Below are positions 11,729 to 21,803 of a stretch of 64,000 bases of DNA, one piece after another. The notes beneath the pieces were generated by a model. The model saw nothing but the letters and a program-made list of their open reading frames with translations. It was not told where the DNA came from and did not search any database. The first letter of the stretch is position 1; each line of letters starts with the position of its first letter. Location: the NCBI GenBank assembly GCA_037962975.1, contig CM075673.1, forward strand, positions 149,254,667 to 149,318,666, read 5' to 3'. This DNA comes from Clitoria ternatea (taxonomy: Eukaryota; Streptophyta; Magnoliopsida; Fabales; Fabaceae). Made by a program: the position numbers and the translations under genes.

Positions 11729-12356
11729 TTATAACCGAAGGGTGGTGTCTGGTTCTTGATTCTTTCGCTTGTGTGTATGATCCTTATCTTGCTTCAAAAG
11801 GGGTTGAGGTTGGGGTAAAAAGCTATGTAAAATATCAATCAATTCATCTACATTTGACGAAGCATGAATGAATGATCAATCATCTTGAGTTATGAGGCCC
11901 TATTCCACAGCTTTATCTAAAAACATTAACAAACTGTCATAAAAACCATTAATATTTAACAGTCCTAATGGCTTTTTATGAAGGTTCATGCTACACCATG
12001 ATGCAATACAAAATATTTCCTCAAAAGTACCAAAACCTCCAGGAAGTGCAATAAAGGCTTCAGCACCTATAACCATACGAGCCATTCGTTGATGGATGCT
12101 TGTAACTTTTACCTCAGTTCCTACAGCAATAGCTGGTGTAATACCAACATGTTGTAGGATGATATTAGAGACGTTTCTTCCTTCAACTAGTGCAGATAGG
12201 GCCATGGAGCCTCTCAAACCCTGTACTCCTCCTTTATACAAGACCTTTATTTCTTTTGTAGCCAATAGTTTTCCCAACTTAGTAGCTACTATTAGGTACT
12301 CCTTACAATTACCATTGTTGGATCCACCAAACACAAATGGATTTGATTTTTTTCAT
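11729..12356 (-). pseudogene. LOG-like cytokinin riboside 5'-monophosphate phosphoribohydrolase, intronless, inside retrotransposon
   Basis: LOG enzymes release active cytokinin bases from nucleotide precursors; they belong to the family once called lysine-decarboxylase-like. The frame shows the family signatures in order: GSNNGN near the N-terminus, IHQRMARM containing the conserved Arg, PGGFGTFEE (PGGxGTxxE), then KPLGLLNINGFYDSL and FLDKAVE. From the ATG at 12356 to TAA at 11729 the length corresponds to about 209 codons, the normal LOG size. It is broken by an apparent 2-bp deletion at about 12334 (within the ICVFGGS-like start) and by TAG and TGA stops shortly after DKAVE; the C-terminal tail remains readable (ASSNVDELIDILHSFLP). 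Plant LOG genes normally have several introns; none is visible here, pointing to capture through RNA. It lies on the element strand between pol and the 3' LTR. Assignment to the family is strong; function of this copy is unlikely. Confidence 0.85.
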
Positions 12357-12667
12357 CTTTTTTTTGTGTTTTCTATATAGAGTTATGCGCCCTTATATAG
12401 ATGAAAACTAATATAAAATAATTGATGAAAGATAAAAAGTTTACACAATTATTATCATATAAAAAGAAATGATGGTACTAAAGAAATTTGAAAAGACATG
12501 ATTGAAGAAAATAAAAACAGGTAATTTTAAAAGTCAAAGTGAATTCAGAAAAGTAAAACATTGAAAACAACAGTAAATATGTACAGTAGTTATGATTGTG
12601 GCTCACATCTTCCTCTGGTTTTATGTCCAGTAACGGCTTAAACGCCTTCTATGAGTCGACGTTTTTG
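12357..12667 (-). other. Spacer between the unknown ORF and the LOG-like gene
   Basis: AT-rich, no coding signal seen. Its short length leaves the two ORFs adjacent and on the same strand. Confidence 0.5.
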
Positions 12668-13202
12668 CTACCCATCCAGTTTTCTTATAAACTGGCAAAC
12701 AGGGTCGTTTAATGCTAGATTCCCAAGGCTATAGTTTTCTTTTTGTTGAATAAATAGATCATATAATTTTAGAAGGACTCCTTGAACAATTCCACATGGA
12801 TACGTCTCAAGAGTTTGGATTAAGTTATCCAAGTTGCACTCTTTACTCGGTCCATCCTTTATAAATTTAATTTTGTCCTCCCGATTTATAGATACCATTC
12901 CAGGGTTTCTACAACGTGTATCACAGTTCCATCTTGCACACTTATGGTAAACTCTCATCCTCTTAGCTCTTTGTTTTTTAGAATAAGAACTACGTCCCAT
13001 ACCTGGCAAATGTTTTATATAAGATTTATGTAATTCACCAGAAAGACGTACCTTTGCTTCAATAAGCCAACGAACATCCTTTGGAATGCCAAAATACGTG
13101 AGTAGTTTTAAGCTTTGAATCTCGAGCTTTGTAAATTTTTACAACCACATCGCGTGGAAGTGTAGGGAATCTTTCCTTAAGTTTTGCAAGGGTTTGTTCC
13201 AT
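12668..13202 (-). pseudogene. Unrecognised ~177-aa ORF (frameshifted) downstream of pol
   Basis: I do not recognise this protein. The longest open part (13009-12668) gives a basic, Cys-containing segment with KKQRAKRMRVYHKCARWNC and CRNPGMVSINREDKIKFI, followed by an acidic/hydrophobic tail. An in-frame ATG at 13202 begins MEQTLAKLKERFPTLP. Reading through one extra T near 13096 joins the two parts into about 177 residues ending at 12668. The basic Cys region could bind nucleic acid, but that is inference. It lies on the element strand between integrase and the LOG-like gene, where Athila elements may carry an env-like ORF; no signal peptide or membrane segment is visible. It could be an element-specific ORF or a second captured cellular gene. 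Confidence 0.55.
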
Positions 13203-13508
13203 TGTCAAATTACTTTGAAGTTGTAGCTGTTTAGAAAAGAGAGAATAGAAAACGAGGTTATAGAGAATAGTAGAAATAAAGAAGGTGAAAAGGTGATAGG
13301 TTGCCTTCTATTAAGCGCTTGTTTAACGTCACGAGCCTGATGATGACCTTTTAACTACTGTAAGAAAATGATAATAATGCCAAAACAATAATAGTAATAA
13401 TGATTGAGACAAGTGTTAGCACCGAAAAAAATAATGATGTAATTAATTGATATCCATTTTTTATTTTTTTATTTTTTATTTTTTTATAAATATTGTTATT
13501 AGGAAAAA
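13203..13508 (-). other. Spacer between integrase and the unknown ORF
   Basis: No gene seen. Contains T-rich runs at about 13455-13490 next to the pol stop. Confidence 0.5.
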
Positions 13509-14699
13509 TTAGTCAAAATATTTGGCATCATACAAATACACCTCCGTATCTATGTGCTCTTGGAACCCTTGAAAGAAAGGTTTAAGTCGGTGCCTGTTTA
13601 CCTTGAAAACCTTGTTTGTCGCTTTATCTGAAATTTCAATCACACCATAAGGAAAGATATTAGTTATTTCAAATGGGCCTGCCCATTTAGAGCAAAGCTT
13701 ACCAGATATGAGCTTTAGATGTGAATTGTACAATAAAACTTTTTGTCCAATAAAAAAGTTTTTTCTCAAGACCTGTTTATCATGAAAGGATTTGGCTTTT
13801 TCTTTATAGGTTTTAGAACTTTCATAAGCTTCCAAATGAATTTCTTCCAGTTCCTGTAGTTGGAGTTTCCTTTCTTTACCGGCCTTATTTAAGTCCAAGT
13901 TACATTGTTTTACTGCCCAATAAGCTTTGTGCTCAATTTCTACACGTAAGTGACATGATTTTCCAAAAATAATCCTATAGGGTGATATTCCAATAGGTGT
14001 TTTATAAGTTGTTCTATAAGCCCAAAGAGCATCTTCTAACCTTTTGCTCCAATCGTTCCTATTTGGTTGTACTGTTTTTTGAAGGATCATTTTTAATTCC
14101 CGATTGGACACTTCAGCTTGCCCATTTGTTTGGGGGTGATAAGGTGTTGAAACCTTATGCGTAACTCCATATTTTTTAAGAAGGGACTCCATTTTACGGT
14201 TGTAAAAATGTGATCCTTGATCACTAATAATGGCTTTAGGAACACCAAACCTACAAAATATGTGTGAGCTAACAAAATCTGCAACAACTTTAGAATCATC
14301 AGTTCGAGTAGCTTTACCTTCAACCCATTTAGACACATAATCGACCGCAAGTAGTATATAAACAAAACCAAAAGATACAGGAAAAGGTCCCATGAAATCT
14401 ATGCCCCAAACATAAAAAATTTCACAAAATAACATGGGTTATTGAGGCATCTTATTTCTACAAGATATGTTTCCCATTCTTTGACATCGTTCGCAAGATT
14501 TACAAAATGTATATACGTCACGAAAAATTGTTGGCCAATACAAACCAGATTCTAATACTTTCCTTGCTGTACGTTGAGGTCCAAAATGTCCACCACATGC
14601 ATATGTATGACAAAATGTAAGAATGGAATGAAATTCATTTTCAGGTACACACCTTCTAATGACTTGATCACTACAAAGTTTCCATAAGTAAGGATCATC
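13509..14699 (-). pseudogene. pol: Athila-like integrase
   Basis: C-terminal part of pol. Upstream (14699-14436) the HHCC zinc-binding N-terminus is readable, with HTYACGGHFGPQRTARK and CKSCERCQRMG. A stop follows NKMPQ at about 14436. The next frame (14435-13509, 308 aa) holds the DDE core: Asp in GIDFMGPF, Asp in ISDQGSHF, Glu in GQAEVSNRE. It continues through a GPY-like region (SKWAGPFEITNIFPYG) to the natural end. The acidic triad is intact; the break is the internal stop. The enzyme would insert element cDNA in the nucleus. Confidence 0.9.
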
Positions 14700-15205
14700 C
14701 TAAACATAGTATTTAGAATCACTTTTTAGTTTTATTATTTGTTGTTTAGATGCATGTATGGGAGTAACAAAAGCAACTAAGTAGTTTACCAAATCAGCAA
14801 ACCATAGAGTGGAATCATGTATTCCCATAAGTTGTTCATCAGGGAAATCATCTCTAATGGAAATTGGGTCAAGTTCTTTTTCAATTCTGCTTAAGTGATC
14901 AGCCACCAAATTTTCTGCTCTAATTTTATCCCTAATTTCAATGTCAAATTCTTAGAGCAGCAACATCCACCTGATCAATCTTGGTTTTGCATCTGGTTTC
15001 TTTAAAAGGAACTTTAATGCTGCATGATCTGAAAATACAACTACTTTTGAACCGAGCAAATAAGATCTAAATTTATCAAGTGCAAACACAATAGCAAGTA
15101 GTTTTTTTTCTGTGGTAGTATAGTTTATTTGTGCAGTATCCAAAGTTCGTGAGGCATAGTAAATAACAGGTTATACTTTATCTACTCTTTGAGCAAGAAC
15201 AACTC
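14700..15205 (-). pseudogene. pol: Athila-like RNase H domain
   Basis: Fragmented RNase H between RT and integrase. Visible motifs are the Glu-bearing YTTTEKKLLAIVFALDKFRSYLLG, FSDHAALKFLLKK with the catalytic-type Asp, and MVADHLSRIEKE at the domain end. Stops at about 14952, 14700 and between 15143 and 15206 split it. It would degrade the RNA strand of the RNA/DNA hybrid. Its order after RT and before integrase is that of Ty3/gypsy. Confidence 0.85.
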
Positions 15206-15922
15206 CTAATGCATATTTGATGCATCACATATAAGTTCAAATGGAAGTGACCAATCTAGTGCCTGGATGATAGGAGTGGTAGTTAAAGCTTTCTTTAAGC
15301 AATCAAAAGCCTCTTTACATTTGTCATTAAAGTCAAATGTTATATTTTTTTGTAGTAAGTTAGACAACGGAAGGGCTATCTTACTGAAGTTTTTTATAAA
15401 CCTTCTATAAAAACCTGCATGACCAAGAAAAGAATGAATATCTCGTACACAAGAAGGATAAGGTAATTGAGAAATTACATCAATTTTTGCAGGATCTACT
15501 TCTATGCCTTTTTTAGATATTACATGGCCTAAAACTATTCCTTCTTCTACCATGAAGTGGCATTTCTCATAATTAAGAACAAGGTTAGTTTCAATGCATC
15601 TATGTAATACTTTATCTAGACTATTTAAGCAAGTATCAAATGATGAACCATATACTGTGAAATCATCCATAAATACTTCCATGCAATTTTCAAGAAAATC
15701 AGCAAAGATACTAATCATGCATCGTTGAAAGGTACCAGGGGCATTGCATAAGCCAAAAGGTATCTTCCTATAAGAAAAAGTGCCAAAAGGACATGTAAAT
15801 GTTGTTTTTTCTTGATCTTCTGGTGCAATATAAATTTGGAAGTAACCTGAAAATCCATCTAGAAAGCAGTAATGTGACTTACCTGCCAGTCGTTCCAACA
15901 TTTGATCAATAAAAGGTAAAGG
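15206..15922 (-). pseudogene. pol: Athila-like reverse transcriptase, C-terminal part
   Basis: Begins abruptly at the edge of the inserted solo LTR with PLPFIDQMLERLAGKSHYC and continues through EDQEKTTFTCPFGTF, PFGLCNAPGTFQRC and the active-site box EVFMDDFTVYG (FMDD, about 15673-15659), then GHVISKKGIEVDP and the thumb/connection region. Catalytic Asp residues are present. The N-terminal part lies beyond the insertion at 18275-18590. Joining the two flanks with one AAAGG target copy gives a continuous RT frame (KDHFP then LPFID). Confidence 0.92.
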
Positions 15923-18269
15923 TGACGTCGGCTGTCGTGGTCCCGTCAAATTAAAATTAATTAATGTAGTACTAGGGTGTCAACCTAGGTCGTTCTCTCA
16001 AGGATCAATAAAACAAATTTAGGAAAATCAAGTCTTAAACTAATTTTAACAATTAAAAATTCAACAACTAAAATTTAATTTTTTACAGACAGAAATTCAA
16101 CAAGCATATAATTGGGGGGGTTTGCTTGATTGTCACAGAAATTTAAAACAGAATACAAAATACAAAATGAGTGTAGAACAAGTAAATAACGAACGATTGA
16201 TTTTCTTGGAGTATTGTAATTTATTTTATCCTTGGATTTGAAAAGGTTTCTATACACTTCCTTACTGTCAATCCCTTAGTTCAATTTGAATTAATCAACT
16301 AAGCGTCTTTTAATTCATAATTCCTTTACTTTCATAAAATGAAGATTTTAATCAAGCATCCTAATTAAGCAAAAGGAGTCAAGATTTTAAATTCTAGGAA
16401 TTATTGAACATACATAGAGCATCGCCTACATACATAATCTATTCTCAAATTATGGAATTAAGCAAACCACAACTATTAAGATTGATTTTTGAAACATTCA
16501 TTAAGCATGTATATTTCTAAATCTATCTTAATATAATTTTTATTTAATTCTCACTGTATAATTAAATTGATTAAGCATACACCTTAATTAAACCGAATAG
16601 ACATTAAATAATTGAGCTAAAATTATGAAGAGTTTAACAACAAGGAAATATATTAAAAATCAAAACCTCAAAAATAACATTACATTAACCTCCAAGAAAA
16701 TCAATCTAAGGGTTTTAGCCCTCCATAATTAAAACAAGATAAAAACCGAACCCGGAATGAAGTTCTCCCGAATTCTTCTGCTGTCCACTGCTACTCTGCT
16801 TCAGAATTTTTCTCTGCTCCCTATATATCTTTTTTTTCTTCAGCTCTTGGTTCCAATTTATAGAGTTTCAATGGCTGAATTTTTGCATTAAAAATCCAGC
16901 CCATCACCTTGCCCATTAATACTTCACGTTGCATTTTTAGAGCAAAAGAGAACATGCCATTTGATGCTTCATGGCCGTGAGCTTCCTTGCATTTGGTATG
17001 TTTCCTCTTTTTAATTCTTTAATACATAAAGTTGAAATTATTTAGATAAACATTATGCACTTTTGAGAGCAAGTTCACGTTGGAAGCATAACCATTGGCA
17101 AAGGCAAGTGTTTTCATTAAATAATTTAGTGCATGGACCCTTGTTATTTTGCCAACGTGAAAGTCTTGTAGCATAGCCATTATTCTGCTGTCCAATTTCT
17201 TATTTCCAACAGCCATATTCATGTTAAAACAGCAGCTAAAAAGGGGTCCAATTGCTTACTGTTTTGTTGTCCTATTTTTACTGCTGTTGCTGTCAAAATT
17301 CCTTGCTGTTGCTGTTAAAATTCCTTGCTGTTGCTGTCCTATTTTTACTGCTGTTGCTGTCAAAATTCCTTGCTGTTGCTGTTAAAATTCCTTGCTGTTG
17401 CTGTCCGAAATTCTCTGCTGTTGCTGTCTATTTTATTGCTGTTTTGCAGCAGCCTTTCACGTGGACCCATGGCTGAAAGCTTTATCCAATTATTTTCCAC
17501 TTTTGCCTTGCCTTTGTTTGCATTGAATAATTGACAATGGGAGCCTTGCTTTGGTGCAACCGTGAGTGGCATCTTATTGAATGCATTTTGCTTGCAAAAA
17601 TTCTCCAAATGGGACCATTGTGGGCCGTGTGGACTTCTTGGCCTCTTGTAGAAAATATTAGGCAAAGAACCTTGCTTTTAGAGAGCTTCCAACGTGAATA
17701 AATTTCCCAACAGCACTTCATTATTCACGTTAAAACACTTGGGAATTTAAGAGGTCCATTTTTGTTATTCTTTGAACCATGGATAAGGCTTTAACAATTT
17801 CACATTAATATTCTTTTCAAGAAAAAGTAATTAATGTGAATTTGTACTTGGAGGAGAGTAATTTGTTTACAAAGTAATCATGAAGCTTCCAATAATTTGA
17901 TAGCCTGTAAAATAAAATAAAATCAAATTAAACTTAGTTAATTCAATAAATTTTATTTTAGGACTAAACATTCATGAAAGCTTAATTTATTTTAAACATA
18001 CTAATTATCACAAACTAAACAGAAACATTAGAAATTAGAAATAACAATCACTAGTAAACAGTAACAGTAAAAGAAAACATAAATCACAAAATTCAACACT
18101 CAATAGTAACAGTAAAAATAAGAAAACAGTGATTACTAACAAATAGTGAAAATAAAAATTACAAACAGAGATTACTGACAAATTACGCTAAAACACATTT
18201 ATTAGGATTTAACAGTAAATAAAACAGACAAACAGAGTAAGTAATTAAGGGTAAAAATATATGTCATCA
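15923..18269 (-). mobile_element. Solo LTR (Athila-related, 2347 bp) inserted in RT
   Basis: Starts TGACGTCGGC and ends TATGTCATCA. AAAGG lies directly on both sides (15918-15922 and 18270-18274). There is no gag, pol, PBS or PPT, so it is a solo LTR. Its first 80 bases resemble the start of the host element's LTR (GTCGT..GTCAAAT..TTAAATTAATATAGTA), indicating a related family in the same orientation. A minus-strand TATAAAT lies at 16862-16856. A GCTGTTGCTGT minisatellite is at 17258-17452. Confidence 0.93.
17258..17452. repeat. CTGTTGCTGT minisatellite in the solo LTR
   Basis: A 67-bp unit beginning TCCTATTTTTACTGCTG occurs at 17270 and 17337, built from shorter 22-bp-like subunits (TGCTGTTGCTGTNAAAATTCC). 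The frames across it (poly-Leu/Ala/Val) are artefacts of the repeat. Confidence 0.85.
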
Positions 18270-18274
18270 AAAGG

Positions 18275-18590
18275 AAAGTGATCCTTTCGGGTTGCTTTGT
18301 TAAGTTTCCTGTAATCAATGCATACTCGCCAACTATTTTGGATTCTGGTAAGAATTAGTTCATCATTTTCATTTTTAACCACTATGATTCCAGACTTTTT
18401 GGGAACCACTTGTACAGGGCTGACCCAAGTGCTATCTGATATAAGGTAAATGATGCCAGCTTGTAATAATTTTGTTACCTCTTTTTTAACTACATCAAGG
18501 ATCTGGGGATTAAGTCTTCTTTATGGTTGCCTTACTGGTTTAACTTCTTCCTCTAATAGAATTCTATGCATACACATGGAAGGACTAATA
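18275..18590 (-). pseudogene. pol: Athila-like reverse transcriptase, N-terminal part
   Basis: Minus-strand frame shows STWVSPVQVVPKKSGI, ENDELILTRIQNSWRVCIDY (RT motif with WRVCIDYRKLN) and ATRKDHFP, stopping exactly at the solo-LTR target site. Upstream there is a TAA in the QRRLNP region and a frameshift near 18610 just before DIPGISPSMCMHRI. It is the fingers/palm start of the RT whose remainder is 15206-15922. Confidence 0.88.
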
Positions 18591-19530
18591 CCTGGGATAT
18601 CTGTTCCAACCAATTGCTTTCTTATGCTTCCTAATAATCTGCAACAACCTTGTTTCTTGATCAACATTTAATTTGTTAGAAATAATCACTGGAAGATTCT
18701 TATCTTCCTCTAAATATGCATACTTTAAATGTTCAAGAAGAGGTTTTAACTCTAACATAGGAGGCTGCATTATTAAAGGAATCATTTTGGTTGAATTTGT
18801 CTCAGCAACTTGTACTTCAACATAATCAGATATATTTGTAACTACTTTAATCAAATTATTACACTCTGATTCTTTTGAAACAACATCTGGAACTATATTT
18901 TCTGCTTTAAGGGAGTATGGATCATTATTATCATTAAGCAGATATTTCTCAATTTCAGCACACACATTGCATTGATAAGAATCCATGCATGAATCACAAA
19001 TAAATGAATCACAAAAATCAGACAATACAGGAAAATCAACATCATCAAACAACTTAATAATATTATCATCAACTAAATTAGTTATTAAGTCAATTTGAAA
19101 AACAGAATGATCCTCAGTAGGATGCTTCATAGCATCTAAAATGTTGAATCTAACCATACTATCTCCAAATTCCACAGAAAGTGTTCCTGCATGCACATCT
19201 ATCTTTGTTCTAGCTATTTTTAAGAATGGTCTACCTAAAATTATTGGAGCTTTATTGGTGGAATTCTCACTTTCCATATCTAGAACATAAAAATCTGCAG
19301 GAAAATTAAATCGTTAACTTTAACAAGGACTCTTCAATAATTCCTGCAGGATGTGCAGAGCTTCGATTTGCTATTTGTATAACCACACCTGTAGTTTACA
19401 AAGGTCCAAGGGAAAGTGAAGTAAATAGTCAGTCATAGTCATAACATTAATAGATGTACCTAAGTCTAGCATGGCATTTTCAAATTTGTTATTGCCTATT
19501 ATGCATGGAATGGTAAACACCCAAGGGTCT
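18591..19530 (-). pseudogene. pol: Athila-like aspartic protease and protease-RT linker
   Basis: The protease active-site motif is AMLDLGTSINVM at about 19475-19440, where DLGTSIN stands for the usual D(S/L)GASIN. A frameshift near 19390 and a stop near 19278 split the domain, which continues with NKAPIILGRPFLKIARTKID (ILGRPFL flap/strand signature) at about 19260-19200. A 200-residue linker follows, with ELKPLLEHLKYAYLEEDKN and LLQIIRKHKKAIGW, the conserved approach to RT. Confidence 0.85.
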
Positions 19531-21257
19531 TTACATTTTTCTGGTATATGTGATAAATGTTTCTCAATTAATGCAGACATATTTCTACTTATGTTAATCC
19601 TTTCATTGCCTTTTAGTCTTCTTTTATTAGTGCATAGTTCTTTAAGGAATTTGGCATATCTTGGGATTTGCTTGATGGCTTCTAATAAAGGTATATTTAC
19701 CTCTACTTTTCTAAATGTTTCCAAGATTTCCTCATCCATTTTCTTATTTTGTATAGATTTTTGTCCTTGTGAAAATGGAAGAGGGATATGTTGTTTATCA
19801 GGACCAGCAGCAGAAGGAGGATTTGTAAGAGATATATCATTACTATTATTACTTGAACTATCTAAAACTTCTTCTGCATGTTTTTCTGTGACAATAATAT
19901 TTTCAGTTTGTTGTTGTTTTTCTGGTCCATGGATAGCTTTACCAGATCTTAAAGTAATTGCACTTATATTTTTAGGATTGACAATTGTCTGAGCGAGCAA
20001 CTTTTCTAAACCTTGAGACTGCAAATGGTTTAAAGATGTAGTCAATTGACCAATCTGATTTTCAAGAGTCTGAATTATAGCCTCAGTTCTTTTTTGAAAG
20101 TTTAAATTATCTACTGACATTTGCTTTATCAATTCCTCCAAATTTGATTTCTCAGTGGAAGGTGCAACTATTTGTGTAGCTTATTGTTGAATATGAGGAG
20201 GTTGATAAGGTCTGCTTGGTCCAATATTTGCCTGAAAAGGTGTATGAGGTTGTTGTGAGGAATTACCCCATTTTAAATTAGGGTGATTCCTCCAACCAGG
20301 ATTATATCTGTTAGAAGAAAGATCATAATTATTATGTTGTTGTTATGGCAGTCTGTTATTGTATAAGTTGGCAGCACATACTTGAGGATTTTCATCGGGA
20401 ATTTTAGCTTCCTGCAATGTAGGACAACAATCGGTATAATGATCTAATGAAGTACAAATAGAACATACCTTAGCAGGGGTTGCAGGTTGTTGTTTTTGAG
20501 ACACAATAATATTTTTCATAAGTGTTGCTAGTTCAACAAATTTACTTTCCCATTTTTTATCTCCATCATTAGTAGTTTCAATTTCATAGACTCCTCTAAT
20601 TACTATAGAATTATTTCTAGTGGCATGTTGTTGAGCATTAGCAGCGATGTTCTCAATTAAAGTTTTTGCTGCATTTGTAGTTTTATTTTGCAAAGCACCA
20701 CCACTAGCTGCATCAACCAAAGTTCTATCCATTGGATTAAGACCTTCATAGAAATATTGTATGAGAAGTTGGTCCGTAATTTGGTGATGGGGACAACTAG
20801 CACACAATCTTTTAAATCTTTCCCAGTATTCATAAAGATTTTCCCGGTCATGTTGTCGGATGCCATATATTTCTTTTCTAATTGAGGAAGTTCTTGAAGC
20901 GGGGAAAATTTTTTCAAGAAACATTTTCTTTAAGTCATCCCAACTTGTAATGGTTCCAGGAGGAAGGTAAAATAACCAATCCTCAGCGATATCTGCTAGG
21001 CAGAAAGGAAAAGCTTTAAGTTTTACATGTTCTTCTGAAACCCCTTCAGGTTTCATGGTAGAGCAAAGGATATGAAATGCTTTTAAGTGTTTATGAGAAT
21101 CTTCACCTGCACGACCATGAAACTTTGGTAACAAATGAACTAAACCAGTTTTAAGCACAAAAGGAACATCTTCCTCAGGATATAAGATGCATGATGTTTG
21201 ATTAGTGGCATCTGGTGTAGCTAGTTCTTTTAATGTCTTTTCAGCCATGTTATACAA
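19531..21257 (-). pseudogene. gag: Athila-like gag with two nonsense codons
   Basis: The ATG at 21257 starts a 304-codon frame with the Athila capsid pattern: LVHLLPKFHGRAGEDSHKHL, TSWDDLKKMFLEKIFPASRT, NLYEYWERFKRLCASCPHHQ and DAASGGAL. A zinc knuckle CSICTSLDHYTDCC follows near residue 265. TAA at 20343-20345 interrupts it, then homology resumes (RYNPGWRNHPNLKWGN) until a second TAA at 20181-20183, after which ELIKQMSVDNLNFQKRT and the linker to protease follow. Both stops replace Gln-type codons. The 5' leader and PBS lie just upstream. Confidence 0.9.
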
Positions 21258-21781
21258 ATACTAAGAAGTTGAAGGTTTAGTTTCACTACTTATGCTATTA
21301 GCTAGAATATTATTATTATTATTATATTATTATTATTATAATTATTATTATTATTATTATAATTATTATTATTATTATTGTCTAATAGTTTCTTAGATGA
21401 TCTAACTAATTGATGAAATCTTCTATCTATTTCAGGATCAAAACAATATAGTGGTTCGGGATTAGATCTAGTAATGCATAATACATATACACATATTGTA
21501 ACAAAATACTACAACTATGTAATAAAAGGAAAAAGTTATCATTTTAATTATGAAATGCTTAGAACATATATTTAAAAATTTAAAGATTTTTTTATATTTA
21601 TATTTTTTTCAATGGTTGAAAATGAGATTACTAGAAAATAAACAAGAATATAATAAAGTGGAATATTTTTTAAAATTTTTTTATATGCTCACATTCAACC
21701 AAACCTGAATATCTTCAACACACCTACAAAAAAAATATAAAACATATTAGGTAATTGAATGCAAATAATTAGGACCAAAGG
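21258..21781 (-). other. 5' leader of the Athila-like element
   Basis: Non-coding sequence between the PBS and the gag start. It contains an (ATT)n microsatellite at about 21309-21380 and T/A-rich runs. Leader of about 0.5 kb, ordinary for Athila-like elements. Confidence 0.7.
21307..21381. repeat. (ATT/TAA)n microsatellite
   Basis: About 24 imperfect trinucleotide units of ATT with occasional AAT or TAT interruptions in the gag leader. Confidence 0.95.
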
Positions 21782-21799
21782 TCCCCGGCAACGGCGCCA
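21782..21799 (-). other. Primer binding site, tRNA-Asp type
   Basis: TCCCCGGCAACGGCGCCA on the plus strand is TGGCGCCGTTGCCGGGGA on the element strand, the well-known tRNA-Asp PBS of Athila/Calypso elements. Four bases separate it from the LTR edge at 21804. Confidence 0.95.
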
Positions 21800-21803
21800 A
21801 ATT

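Noticed and set aside
11729..12356. LOG-like frame as a functional host gene
   Set aside because: It is inside a retrotransposon, has an early frameshift and two stops, and lacks introns; kept as a captured pseudogene.
17252..17665. Leu/Val/Ala-rich frames that look like membrane proteins
   Set aside because: They are translations of the CTGTTGCTGT minisatellite in a solo LTR.
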